Positions 27,369-39,875 of a DNA stretch of 64,000 bases are shown one piece after another. Position 1 is the first letter of the stretch. The number at the start of each line of letters is the position of its first letter. The notes beneath the pieces are model-generated. The model ran no database searches. It was given only the letters and a program-made list of their open reading frames with translations, and was not told the origin of the DNA. The DNA is from Vespa crabro (Eukaryota > Arthropoda > Insecta > Hymenoptera > Vespidae), in the NCBI RefSeq assembly GCF_910589235.1, contig NC_060978.1:657087-721086 (forward strand), read 5' to 3'. A program made the translations under genes and the position numbers.

Positions 27369-27545
27369 TTTTTATATTGATATTAAATTCGATAAATTAT
27401 TATTCATAATTTTATACGTAAATATAACATGGCTATGGAAATTAAATATTTTGATAGACAGATCGAATTTTAGATCTCTTCTATTATCGTCACTGTATTA
27501 TTTGATTATTAAATTACAATGAAGAAAAAGAAATAAATAAAGAAA

Positions 27546-27616
<71 letters not shown>

Positions 27617-29031
27617 GTATGTATATATATTTCCTAAATTCAACGATGGACAAAGTTCTGTGAATGCAGCGTTGCATCGGAAGGCCATCTATTGAGAATT
27701 CTATGAAATTTTTTCGTTCATCGTTTCTGTCGATACAATTATATTTACAAATTAAAATCAATTTCGTCGAAATAAAAATATTAAACAATATAAATTTTAT
27801 TTTACTCGTAAAAGGTATATGACGGAAATAAATTGACTGCGTTATAACGCTCAATAGAAAAAGCAAATATTGAAAAACTCGTCGATCTTTTAAATTAAAA
27901 TAAAAACGATACTAGCTTTTTTTCTCGTTGATCAAGATATTCAAAAAATGAGGAAAGGAATTATCGATTTTACAAGGGAGAAATATTAAGAAGAAATAAG
28001 AAAAAAGATCTTCTTAATAAACGTAATTACGTATAGGCATGTAAAATTTTAAAATATTACAAATTATTTAGAATCTAAGAGGAAGGAAACGAAGAAAAAG
28101 AGAAAAAGGGAAAACAAATGTTCACGCTCTGCATTATAACTCAATCCTTTTAAATATCATATAATGTTGAAGAACTTAAAAGGATTGCCGGCAAGTTTAA
28201 AAAGTTTGCCGTAAGTGTGCGTAAGAAACTGGGTTACCGCAACAGGTGGGTACTAAAGTAAATATACGCACATTACGTCTACTCCTTAGAAATGTTTCAC
28301 CATCTTTACGCACTTTGATTTTTTCAAATAATCCTATATTCCTTTCTTTCATTTCCTTTTTTTCTTTTTTCCTTTTCTCTTTTTTTCTTTTATTTTTTTT
28401 TTTATTTTTTTTTTTTTTTTCCCCCATTTTAATTCCACTTTCTTAAATTATGAAAACTCTCTAATGTTAAGTCACGAAAGACTAATACTCCTTGAAAAAT
28501 AAATATTCATTTTATACGTTTATTATTTATCCCCTATTCCATAGAAAATATCTAATCGAGTTTATATGATATCTATTTGAAAAGATTTTAGCGATTCAAT
28601 ACTATAAATGCTTGAAGAAAAACATCGATGATTTGAAATAATTCAGAAATTCCTCTAGCTATGTATGTTTGTAATAAGATAACATAAATTAACCACAAAG
28701 AGCATTATCGACTTATATCGTCACAATTTATGAGCACTAATTAAAGGGTTTAGGGAGAATCTCTCCTCTGATTTGCACGTCTCAGGCACCCTTTCGGGTA
28801 GGTAGAGTTTAAACGACAAGCTGGTCTCATTAAGATATGAAGCGAACTAACAGCTTCCACCAGTCGCCGGCTTGTCGTGCACGTACCATTTCACTGCAAG
28901 TTCTATAAACTACAAAGCAGGGACGGATCGCCTTATGACTCGCAGAAACTAGGTTATAATAACCTCAACATATTTCGATTTCATTAAAATTAAACTAACT
29001 TAATGAGTTTCTACGATATGCCATTAACAGT

Positions 29032-29083
<52 letters not shown>

Positions 29084-31006
29084 CTTTAATTGCCATTGAA
29101 ATAAAATTCTTTATTCTCGCAAAAATTATTATTTAGCATCTATCGTACTTTAATATCACATTTGAAGAGAGGAAAAAAAAAAAGAAAAGATTTCTAGTTT
29201 ATATTATTTACAACCATTGGGAATCCTCGAAATGCTATACCGCTTGAGAATAAAATCAAAGAAAATTTTAAACTTCCGCTGCTAAAGTGTAGTACATGGT
29301 TGCTACGCTCAGACTTTCGATACTTCTGTTCTTGAAAGTAACTTGTCCCAAACTATAAGACAATAAAGATAAGAGAATATTTCTCTTTGCTCCTCTCTTG
29401 TTTTCAGACACAGAAGTTAGTAGGTATACTACAAATGGAAATTTTCAAAATGATATTAAAAGATGTTCTTCCTCTTCTTATTCTTCTTACTCTTATTCTT
29501 CTTCTTCTTCTTCTTCTTCTTCTTCTCTGTTAAGATAAACATGAATAGAGCGAAGAATCAAAATTAGTTAATAAAGCGATACAAACCGGAGTCGACGGAT
29601 TAAGATAATTAAGCTGAACGGCGAGCTTGTTACTATATTTAAAAAAAAAAAAAAAGAAAAAAAAAAAACTTTCCCCTAATAATCTTATTAAATTGCTGTA
29701 CGATTATTATCGTGCGAAGAACAAAATAATTTTATGGTATATCGACTTTGAACGTCTGCATCCGACATTGTTAACGATCAACACTTAGGATGAACGTTCT
29801 TGTGAAGAGGAAGTAATAGGTATGGGAAAGTAACTAGTAATGGATGGAAGAAGGGAACTTGGCCATTTCATTGTAAACCATCATTATCAGATACTTAACG
29901 TACGCGACAAGAATGGAAAGTAGACGACAAGATGTACTCGCACCTGCGTGCCCCATTAAAACGCACTGTTAAGTATCAACGAGGATCTTTATGACATGGA
30001 GGGCTAAACGCGTCCAACGCATCTCGTATAACATCTAGGTGGTATTATCATTTTCCATTTTTCCTCTCCACTTAATCCATTGGAAAGTCAAAAGACCAGT
30101 TGGGTTCTACGAACGATATAAATTTTACAATATGCTTATGTCTACTTGAAAATAAATAAAATACCATTAAGACTTTCGAATGGATAAAGAATGTTTTCAA
30201 AAGAAGAAATTACCACTCTACATAGTTAGTCACCATCACCTGAAAATCCACATAGAGAAAACTGTAAAAGAATTCCTCGTTAGACAAAACTTCTACACAA
30301 AGTACTAGGGCTAAATAAATCCGAATCTACCGGTCCAATCTTCTTTAGATCCAGGTTTCCCAAAGATAGACTCCAAGTCCGAACTTTGAAATCCTCTCTC
30401 GAGAAAGAAAAGGAAGAAAGAGAGTCATTTTCCTTGTTTCTGATTTCGAAAGGGAGATGGTAGTAATATAAAGAAAGGGGATGAGGTTGGCCGTGAGAAG
30501 AGAGCGGAAGGGTAGTTTCGAGTCGCGAAATAAGCCAGGAGGAGAGAAAGAGAGAAAGAGAGAGAGACAGAGAAAGAGAGAGTACCATATCGTTCGATAA
30601 GCGACGCTCTCTGCGGTGGGAAGGGGGGAAGAGGAGGAAGAGAAAGAGGTGGAGGAGGAGAAAGAAGAGGAGAAAGGGAAGGGGGTGGTTCGCTCCACCC
30701 CCGATTTCTCTACGACTGACTCGGTGGGTCCACGCGGCACAAAGGCCTAATTACCCATAAATTCGCTGATTTACGGCGGTCTAGAAATGTAAATATGAAA
30801 TATGAAAATGAGGACGGCGGTAATAAAAGTGATGTACGGGGCTCCGTAGGGTCGTTCATGAAGGCGTCCATCATCGTGCTTGACGGGCTTCTTTGTCTGG
30901 TAGCGGCAGCCGAGAGCCATTTCGTTCTCTTCCCTCTCCCATATCTCTCTCTCTCTCTCTCTCTCTATCTTTTGCCTATCTATCTTTCTCTCTCTATCTC
31001 TTTTGC

Positions 31007-31054
<48 letters not shown>

Positions 31055-31434
31055 ATCTCTATCTATCTATCTCTCCTCTCTCGTCTACTCGCATTTACCG
31101 CAACGAAAAGGACGTATTCGTGATTCGCACGCGAGTTCCATCCATTCATTCCTCCCTCCCTCCCACCCCCCTTAGCTCCATCACCCCCTCCACTCGTCAC
31201 TCTTCTTCTTCGCGCGTAAAAAAGAAATCACTCTGTCTTGTTTTTCAATGCCGACGTTACCTCTGATTCATGGACCAGGCGACGCGTGCCGATTAGTCTT
31301 TTCGCTCCTTTTATCGTTAACTAGTTAAGTCGGAGAAGCTTATCGTGTTCTTAGCCTTTCTTCCCCTCGCTAGCGTGACTTATGTATTTATGCATGTATC
31401 TATATATATATACACATATAGGTGGTATATATAT

Positions 31435-31474
<40 letters not shown>

Positions 31475-32169
31475 TAGGTCTATCTATAAGTATATGTGTT
31501 TGTGTATGTATACTTATATTTAAAGCGTTGACAATGTAGATATATAAACTTTCTGCAAACTCGTTAACTTCGCCATCGACTTTTCGATTTTACTGATCGC
31601 TTTTGCTCGTAATAAAGCCAAAAAAGAGATATCTTGTTAGGTGGAACGAAAAGAACCTTCGATGATCGGACAAATCCTACTGGCTCGACATCCAGCATCA
31701 TTTTGTCTCATTTTTAATAACGGAGAAACGCGTGAGAGAACACTTTGAGAAACGGCCGTGAGGGGACCTTAAATAAAATTATTTGCGATGTAACGTACGA
31801 AGCGAACTTAATCCAAGAGCGCTGCGGGTAACTTAAGTAAAAATTGGACATGTTTATCGCGATGGCCTTTTACCGAGAGCGCCTCTCGATCGCCGGGAGG
31901 CTTCGCGTTAACCGGATTAACCGGTTTTACGAATGATGCACGTCCGACGTGACAATAATAATTATTTGTAGTTCTCGGCATATATGACTCGTCGAATAGT
32001 ACAAGCCTAATTAACGTTAGGTGCGGAAAACCCATCTAGATCGAACCGATTGAACGTTCGAGACAACTTTCATAAAAAGCTTAAAATCGAATAAGAGGCT
32101 AACAGTCAATCGACGACGAAAACATATCGATCGTACAAAAAAAGTTTTCCTCGACACTCGTCGAAATTC

Positions 32170-32170
<1 letters not shown>

Positions 32171-32214
<44 letters not shown>
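32171..32214. repeat. 44-nt poly-A run
   Basis: Longest homopolymer in the window. No retroelement body is recognisable immediately upstream. Confidence 0.95.
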
Positions 32215-32216
<2 letters not shown>

Positions 32217-33449
32217 CACACTAGAACTGTCGAGTCCGCCGACCGAGTAGTAGAATACCGTATGATTGTCAATCAGTGGTGCAAATCGTGAAATTTTATC
32301 GGCGACCTGTTATATGGAGAAAAAAAGAAACAAAAAAAAAAGCAAAAAAGGCAAAACGAACAAAAAAAAAATAAAAAAGCAAAAAAAGAACACGCATGAA
32401 AAAAAAAAACGATTACACGCGATCGCTGCACAAAAAACTTTAGCAAACCATGGCGGTGTGTATTGAACAATTCGCGAAAATAAATGGCAAAGCGAGCGCA
32501 GCGATCTGTGCGCGATATTCGTTGGTCGTATAATTGGACATGAATTCGTTTCCGGCCCGATAAATCATCGTGACATCCAAAGCTGCGCATATCCAATGCA
32601 CTGTATACTATCAGAAAAGATAGAACGCTCTATCGTTTTATCCGCTCATCGCTTTATTTGTGTTTAGAGCGGAAGATATAGTTTTAATACAGGTAGCTCC
32701 CGCTTTTCGTATTCCCGACTCTTTACGAGAATTTATTTGTTTCAAATGATATAATATATATAAAAATATATAAATAATAATAATATATATATATATATTT
32801 CTTCTTTATATATATATGAAAATGTTCAATGAATTACTTATGTATTACACGAGATAAATAAGAAAATCATTGTTCAGAACATTTTTGAAAAGATCATTTA
32901 CTCTTCGAAACTTGCAGATTAAGAATTTCAATTCTTAGAAGTCCAAATAGGCGATAAATCCATTAAAAAAAAAAAAAAAAACAAGGAAATAGAGTCGAAG
33001 TTATGCGTCACCTAATCAATCGTCACATAGCCAGCCATTTGGTTACCTCGACGTGTCCCCTCTACTAAATGTCTAAAAATGCATCTTACCTGTGCTAAGT
33101 AAAACGGGGGTGGTGTGAATTTAGTAGATCTAAAAGAGCTTCGACGTGTAACAGCACCAAACTAAAAAGTCCAATTTAAGGCTCGTTGCGCACTATCGAT
33201 CAGTCAACTGCGAGGAGATCGATGAAAGACCAAAAAAAAAAAAAAAAGAAAAAAAGCAGGCGATCAAACTTGGTGACTCGAATTTGTCAATATCGTAACT
33301 TATGGTCTCACGTTAGTGACGGATTTATGTACAACCAATGAAAACAGTCACCTTGGCAGACACCTTGAAGACTACCATTTGCCAGTGTCCAATCTTCAAG
33401 AAAAGTTGCTCGTAATACGAACGCCTGCATTTAATTAAATGTATTTCAG

Positions 33450-33501
33450 TGATCATGGCGACCAGAGAGTCGTCCGAGTTTTTACTGTTTACTACGAACA
33501 A
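33450..33501 (+). other. Possible small first coding exon, unidentified
   Basis: Acceptor ATTTCAG at 33449, ATG at 33455 reading MATRESSEFLLFTTN, and donor AACAA|GTACGT at 33501/33502. No downstream exon that continues it could be found before SNRNP48. Low support. Confidence 0.15.
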
Positions 33502-33740
33502 GTACGTATTCGCTCGTATATTCCCTTGAATTTAGTGATCACCAGCGAACCGACCTGGTCACAGTGCACAACTCATTCCAACGTTTTTCATAATGATAAA
33601 TAATTCGTTTCATTTTGTTAAATTATATAATAATCATCATTCATTATAAATCACCAAAGCAATTAAAATAAATTGAATTCTTACTTTGCTTAAGAAAAAA
33701 AAAAAAACAAAATCCAACTTCCCAATCAGATCCTTTGATC

Positions 33741-33743
<3 letters not shown>

Positions 33744-33786
<43 letters not shown>
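33744..33786. repeat. (TTA)n trinucleotide array
   Basis: About 14 uninterrupted TTA units. Confidence 0.95.
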
Positions 33787-35406
33787 GAATTAAAATAGCG
33801 CATAACGTAATTTTTAATTCTCCGATACATGTCTAAAGTTAATAAATAAACGCAACGTTGAAAATCTGAAGAAAGAATAAAATCACACGCGTTAACGAGA
33901 TCTTAAATGTTCCTCCTTCGTGAACATCTAACGAAGAACTATCCAAGCCAATTGACTTGACTTGACTTGTATGAAAGGAAACGTACATGAGTAAGTAGGC
34001 CACGTTATTTACCTTGTTTTCAATGTTTTTCGTACAATTTTCGAGAACTGAATGGCCAACAACACCGTCACAAGGTTATCGAGAGAAAGTTAAATAGACT
34101 CGACTTACAATCAGATCAGAAACATTTCGTCTTAGTCCACGCTGTTAATTACATAGGTCGTTACAACGTTCACCAAGTGAATCCTATATGACAATCTTCG
34201 TATACAATCGCAGCTTCCACGTACAAAAATTATCAAAAATTATTTTCATACTTTACGATTAACGAAAAGACATTTAAACTATTTAATTCATCGTTTTAAT
34301 AATAGAAAACAATTTCGCCGTAAGGTTAAGTATACTGGGGGGAGAAAAAAAAACAAAAAAAAAAAAAAAAATAGTACGAAAATCATCGACTGTTCGTCAA
34401 CGATTGCATATTTTCAATGATCGTGAATAGATCTTCGATCATATCTAAATCCAAACACCAATGTCATTAAAACTTAAAGTCAATCGAAACTCTCAAAAAT
34501 CTCAAGCATTGATCAAGGAATGAGAAAACTGGAATAACTTGATCGTCTGCATTATTATAGAATTCGCGAAAAAAAAAATTGAATTCTCGAGGCTAATTCT
34601 CTGGACTAAGATTCAAATCCGAACGAACGAACTTTTGAACCATTAACGATATTCTATCAAAAAGTCTTTAGGCTCACGAATCTATTTACGAATTATTTAT
34701 TTAAATTATAAGTAATAAGAGTGCCTCATCTCTCCGAACTATTATGAAAAATTGAAATTTTTAATACTTACGTTTATTTTCATGTCTTCGCTTGAAAATC
34801 GTTGCATAATACGTATATCGAGCCATAGCAATTGATCTGATAATAAATAAAATATTAGAAATTAATTTCATTGTAATAATGAAATATTTAAATCGCAAAA
34901 CTTAATGAATCATATTAAATGCAAAATAATATCTTTCGATATATATCGTACGTAAATTACCTTCTAACGGTTTCTAAGTTCTCGAAATATTACGTAACCT
35001 TCAAATATCACGTAATTAGATTATTATCTTTACTTCACATAATTTTACAATTTCTCTAAGGTTTTCCGATGAATGTATTGCTTAAGATTAATTCCTTGTT
35101 TCTTTTTTTCTTTTTTCTTTTTTTCTTTCCCTTTTCCCCGCATGACTTAACAATTATTAATTAATAGATAAAAAGTAAGACAAAATGACAAACTAACGAG
35201 AGAATTTGAAAGTTCCAACGTATTATAAAATTTCTACAATAAAACATTTGAATTACTACGCAAATCAAGCGAATACAAGGACGCCATCTATATGGGAATT
35301 ATTATATAGTTTGACATCAGATTAAGTTAGTCAATTTGAATGATATTTTTCGATTTGATAATTTTAACTATATTCGTAGAATTAAAATAATTTATATTAA
35401 TTTATA

Positions 35407-37119
35407 ATGTTGGAAGTTACATTGAACGAGAGAAAAAAACAGTTGGTAGAATTAAACGATTTCAATAAAAATATCAATCAAGAAATCGCCAATATAACCT
35501 CTACTTTAGGATGGACAGTAGAGAGTATATCACAAGATGTATGTATGATAACGATTATTCTATTTTTCATTTATTTATAGGATATAAGTAATATAAATCG
35601 ATCATTGTTTTTGTATAGAATAAAAATTTCTTAACGTGTCCCTACGATCCATCACATCGAATTACAGAAGAATGTCTCGATGCACATCTATCTGCCTGTC
35701 AATGGAAAGCGGAAGGTTATGGAAAATTTAACATTCCATTTCCAGAATCAGCTTTATCACCAAATGCTCCATCGAGTCTCCAATTGGGTTAGTATATAAA
35801 GTATTTCTAATTGTTTACAATATCGATTATCTGTCAATCAGAATGTAATTGTCTATTAATTAAAATTACTTGCGTATTATATGTTATAGACGAAGAATTA
35901 CAGGATGAAATCTTACGACACGCAAAAGAACAAAATCCAGAGATGAAAACAGGTTGGTCTTAGATCAAGTAAACAAAGATCAATGCTTTTTTGTATCTTA
36001 AATCGTTTGATCTTTTCCAGAAGATTATGAATGTTATACTTGGCACGGACTCTATATATATCCTTTTTCATATCCTTTGCTGAATGTACATATATCGATA
36101 TTAGATCATACTTTCCATTATTAAAATTTAATTAATATCAATTTGATTAATTATTCTTTATCTTGTATATAATAACATCGTTATACTTTTCAATTGATCA
36201 CAGTTATCTTCTATATAATTTTTCTTGACACTTATACTAGGTTTGGGTCAACGATTAATTCCACATACATCTGACAGACTCACCTCAGATTTTACTAGCG
36301 ATGAGAGGAAGGCACTGTACGAATATGTGATTGCTCATACTGTTAAACCTGATATAGGTCGTGATATTGCTGATATAAATAAACCGTAAGTTTTTTTAAA
36401 AAGGCAAAAAATATATAAACATTTTTATTTTATTACTCTATATTAAACTATTATGCATTTATCTTTTTAGAAAACCACAAGATAAAGATAACAAAGAAAT
36501 GTCCCTTTTGGAAATGCTTGTACAAGAACGCAATTTGAAAAGGCGTAGAGCTAAGCACAGAGGTGTACACACTAATAAAAAATCTCATATAGAAATTCTT
36601 AGAGAAGTTATAAATCAACAAATGGAAATATATACAGAATATATTTCAGAACAAAAAGATCCTACTGCAACAAGAACCACATATAATTCTGAACAAGATT
36701 TAAATACATATTCAGAAAAACAGAAATTAATTGTAACTAATTGTTACGAAAAGCCATCAGCATCCTCTCACTTCTCACAGATTGAAAAAAATGGGCATCA
36801 ACGTACAAATACAATATATGATCGACGACAAGAAAGTACAATAAATAAAAATTATTCTGAATCTATGCAATATAAGAAATATGAGAAACGTTTATCAGAT
36901 ACAAAGGAAAGATCAAAAAAGACTAAACGAAGTGAACATAGGCATAGATCTCGTTCTAGAGATTACAAGTCTCATAAAAAACATAAACATAAATCAAAAG
37001 ATAGACACGTAAAGAAAAAACATAAATCTAGAAATCATGATAAATCATCACAAGAAAGAGGCCATTCAAAATACAGTGATATTAGAACAAAGGATTCATA
37101 TTACACAAAAGGTCGATAG
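35407..37119 (+). CDS. SNRNP48: U11/U12 small nuclear ribonucleoprotein 48 kDa protein (minor spliceosome)
   Basis: Five exons: 35407-35538, 35619-35787, 35890-35952, 36241-36385, 36471-37119. They join in phase to 1158 nt (385 aa). All introns are GT-AG. Residues 51-71 form a CHHC zinc finger (Cys51-x5-His57-x9-His67-x3-Cys71, CPYDPSHRITEE...), the hallmark of U11-48K, which in the known family contacts the U12-type 5' splice site. A conserved central block (GLGQRLIPHTSDRLTSDF, then the ALYEYV helix) follows. The last exon carries the family motif around SLLEMLVQERNLKRRRAKHR and ends in a basic, Ser/Arg/Lys/His-rich tail. The start is the first ATG of the exon, and the frame is closed just upstream. 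Expected role: subunit of the U11/U12 di-snRNP that recognises minor introns in the nucleus. Intron 3 contains a candidate regulated poison exon and tandem U12 5' splice-site motifs (separate entries). A possible weak poly(A) signal ATTAAA lies at 37230-37235. The neighbour, astacin, is convergent, with about 330 bp between stops. Confidence 0.93.
36021..36085 (+). other. Candidate alternative (poison) exon in SNRNP48 intron 3
   Basis: A pyrimidine-rich 3' splice site (gatcttttccag, AG at 36019-36020) lies inside the intron between exons ending at 35952 and starting at 36241. A possible donor AAT|GTACAT lies at 36085/36086. The exon would be 65 nt, not a multiple of three. Spliced between its neighbours it stays open to its end, then reads the next exon in the wrong frame and stops at its sixth codon (TAA), a typical NMD target. 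If no donor is used, the same frame stops at 36122-36124. A weak alternative donor at 36032/36033 would give an in-frame 12-nt insertion. Inclusion is inferred, not observed. Confidence 0.6.
36058..36077 (+). promoter_or_regulatory. USSE: tandem U12-type 5' splice-site motifs binding U11 snRNP
   Basis: Two exact copies of ATATCCTT at 36058-36065 and 36070-36077 (starts 12 nt apart) match the AT-type consensus of U12-dependent introns. No U12 intron starts here: the surrounding intron begins GTTGGT and ends in AG. From established knowledge, metazoan and plant U11-48K genes carry a U11 snRNP-binding splicing enhancer made of two such motifs. It activates the upstream 3' splice site and so lowers productive 48K mRNA when U11/U12 is abundant. 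Gene, intron context, tandem arrangement and an upstream 3' splice site 37 nt away all fit. Confidence 0.85.
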
Positions 37120-37445
37120 GTATTTATAATAATATACATCATGTAATTTATTTATAATAATTCGAAGTATATTTAAAAAAAAAAAAAAAAGTCTGTTATC
37201 CATTGGTGTAGAATATGAAATTACAATTCATTAAAATTATTATACAATACTCAGAAAATATTTCTAATTTTCTTTATACCTTTAAAAGATTATTCATAAT
37301 GGTAAAAATTATGAATTGGATAATTAACAATGGCAAAGTTTGAATCTATAGAATAATATTCTTCATCCTTTGAGTGATATTTTGATTATGAATGATTACT
37401 AGTTTACAAGTTTACATTATCACTTCTATTTAATGTTTCACGTAT
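37120..37445. other. Intergenic, between convergent SNRNP48 and astacin 3' ends
   Basis: AT-rich spacer that should contain both 3' untranslated regions. An A-run lies at about 37173-37188 and a weak plus-strand ATTAAA at 37230. The minus-strand astacin stop codon is itself embedded in AAATAAATA, giving an AATAAA signal overlapping the stop. No open frame or RNA gene was seen. Confidence 0.6.
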
Positions 37446-38668
37446 TTATTTAGGACTTATAATTAATCCTACTTTTGTAACAGGATTTATATTATTATTT
37501 GTTGTTCCATCTAATACTACAGTTGTATTATTCATTTGACCTGAAGTTCAATTCCATTATATTCGTCCATATACAGTCTTTCATTTTTATAGTAATATAT
37601 CTCACTGCATTCATATGTTATTAATAATTTTTTAACATCATAATAAGATAATCTCTCTCTTTGACCAATTTCAATGCCATTTATCTATATGACAATTGTT
37701 AATAGAAATATAAAAAAAAAAGAACAGTAAAGTGAAAAAAAAAATATATATATATATGTACCTTAGGTATTATTGTTGCTAAAGATTTACCTTTAGAAAA
37801 AGCTGTCATTGAATAATGCATTATACTATCATAATCATATGGCAAACCATAATCAGTTATTGTATTAACATCTAACAGTTCAAAATTATATTTACTTCCT
37901 GGGAATAGAAAAGAAATTAAATATATATATATACTTATCTAATAAAAATATCAGTTATTTTGTACTATTTACAATATCTATGAATTAAAAATCAATGTTG
38001 AAGTTATCGTAATCATAATTACCTGCTCTAATGTTTTCCCACAATATATAAATATATTGATCACGATCTGGTCTCATATGTTCATGATAAGCACCTAATG
38101 TATGTAACATTTCATGGAGAGCATGACCTATTATATCAAAACATAAATTTACATTTAAGTTTAGAACACTCGGTCCGCCAAATGAATTACGTCCTAAATC
38201 AGAATAACATCCACTTTTGTTTCCTACAATATTAACCCAACTTTCAACTGAATATTGTCCATTTTCATTCGGATAAATTTGCTGAAATTGAATACACGTT
38301 TTTTCCATTAGTATCGTCATTGCCTTTTGCAGAATAGATAATTGTTGTGGACTGTTTTCTGTAATAAAAAATAAATGTCATGAAAATTATGTCTATTAAA
38401 TAAGACAAGAATGTTTTTAATTTATACAAGATTATAAATAAATAATAATAGATATATAGAAAAGTAATTTACCAATAGCTTTATCTATAGTATAATATAC
38501 AATTCCATTTGGCCACAATAGCTCTTTGAATGATGTGATTGTTTTTCGAGTATTTGATATTTGAATATCTCCTTGATGATGCGTACCTTCCTCAGGATTG
38601 TCATATTTTGACCAAGTATCAACTTAGAAAATAATTAAAATTTATTTTATGATTTTATATAAATATAT

Positions 38669-38719
<51 letters not shown>

Positions 38720-39782
38720 TTATTTTTATTTTTATATATATAAATATAATTTTATAAATATATATATATATAAAATTATTATTTTTATTTTTATATTTAT
38801 AAATATGAAATATAAAAATAATAAAATATAATAATAATAATAAAAAATAAAATATAAAATTATATTTATATGAGCCATTTATTTTGAAAGTGGCCTAACT
38901 CCATTTGTCAATTTTTCCGATTGCTATAATTACATGTACAACATTATCTTATTTATCAATAAAGCATTTCACGTAGCTTATATTCCGAGCAAATACCATA
39001 ATTCTTGACACATAAGTTTTAAGAGTTAGTTCAATAATTAAACCGTTTATTTTGAAAGTGGCCTAACTCCATTTATACTTAAATCAATGAATGAAAATGA
39101 AAATTTTAAAGTCCTGAATTTATTACCACGTCGAGGTAGACCAAGAAAGTTCAAAAATATTGTATTGACACCACTGTATAAAAATATCAGACAAATTACA
39201 ACAGCAAAATTGAAGGACATAATTGACCTATTATGATATATACCACTGGAACATCATGATTTCTTCAAATACCTTTCACACACACAAAATCTAGATGAGT
39301 AGTAAATTGTTTTGTAATAAATTTATTTTTGTAATTTTGTACGTCATGTAGTTAAAGAATGTTTTGAATCGCATAAATTATGTTTTCGAAGTGTTTTAAA
39401 GATATGTAAAATAAATTGAGTATTGTTTTTTTCAATTTGAAGCATCTTAAATTATGTTGAATGGACTTGGGCACTTTCAAATTTTATAATGAATCTGATT
39501 GTTAATTTTGAAAGTGGCCTAACTCCATTCTTGATAAGAAAACGCATATTATTTACTTAATAATTGCCACTATTTTAATAGGAACTATAAATTTAACACC
39601 CTTAGATACACTTAAATAGTATAACTCATTAGTATCCTATACGTATATTTTTTATTCATTGAAACGCAAACCCTTAAATATCTCGATTTGATAAATGGAG
39701 TTAGGCCACTTTCAAAATAAACGGCTGATATATATAAAAATAAAAATAATAATTTTTATTTTACATATATAAATAAAAATTT

Positions 39783-39875
<93 letters not shown>

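Larger units (their letters stand above)
27281..35406. other. AT-rich gene-free DNA leading into the gene island
   Basis: The GA/TC density falls and AT content rises. Contents: hairpin 27294-27339; (AAAT)n 27532-27585 then TA/GTAT; TA tract 29036-29074; (CTT)n about 29476-29525; (CT)n 30950-31075; TA tract 31438-31470; 44-nt poly-A 32171-32214; (TTA)n 33744-33786. A unique block at 28740-28950 and the homeodomain-like TAATTA/CATAAATT sequence at 30748-30780 could be regulatory. No gene was recognised apart from a tiny exon-like ATG segment at 33450. Confidence 0.6.

Noticed and set aside
32171..32214. Poly-A run as tail of a LINE/SINE or processed gene
   Set aside because: No element body, target-site duplication or gene similarity could be found upstream.
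36058..36240. A true AT-AC U12 intron starting at ATATCCTT and ending before 36241, with TTTCTTGAC as branch point
   Set aside because: The exon before would have to be the alternative exon only. The constitutive frame joins 35952 to 36241 cleanly with GT-AG ends, and paired motifs in this gene fit an enhancer better. The branch-like sequence near 36230 keeps the idea from being fully excluded.
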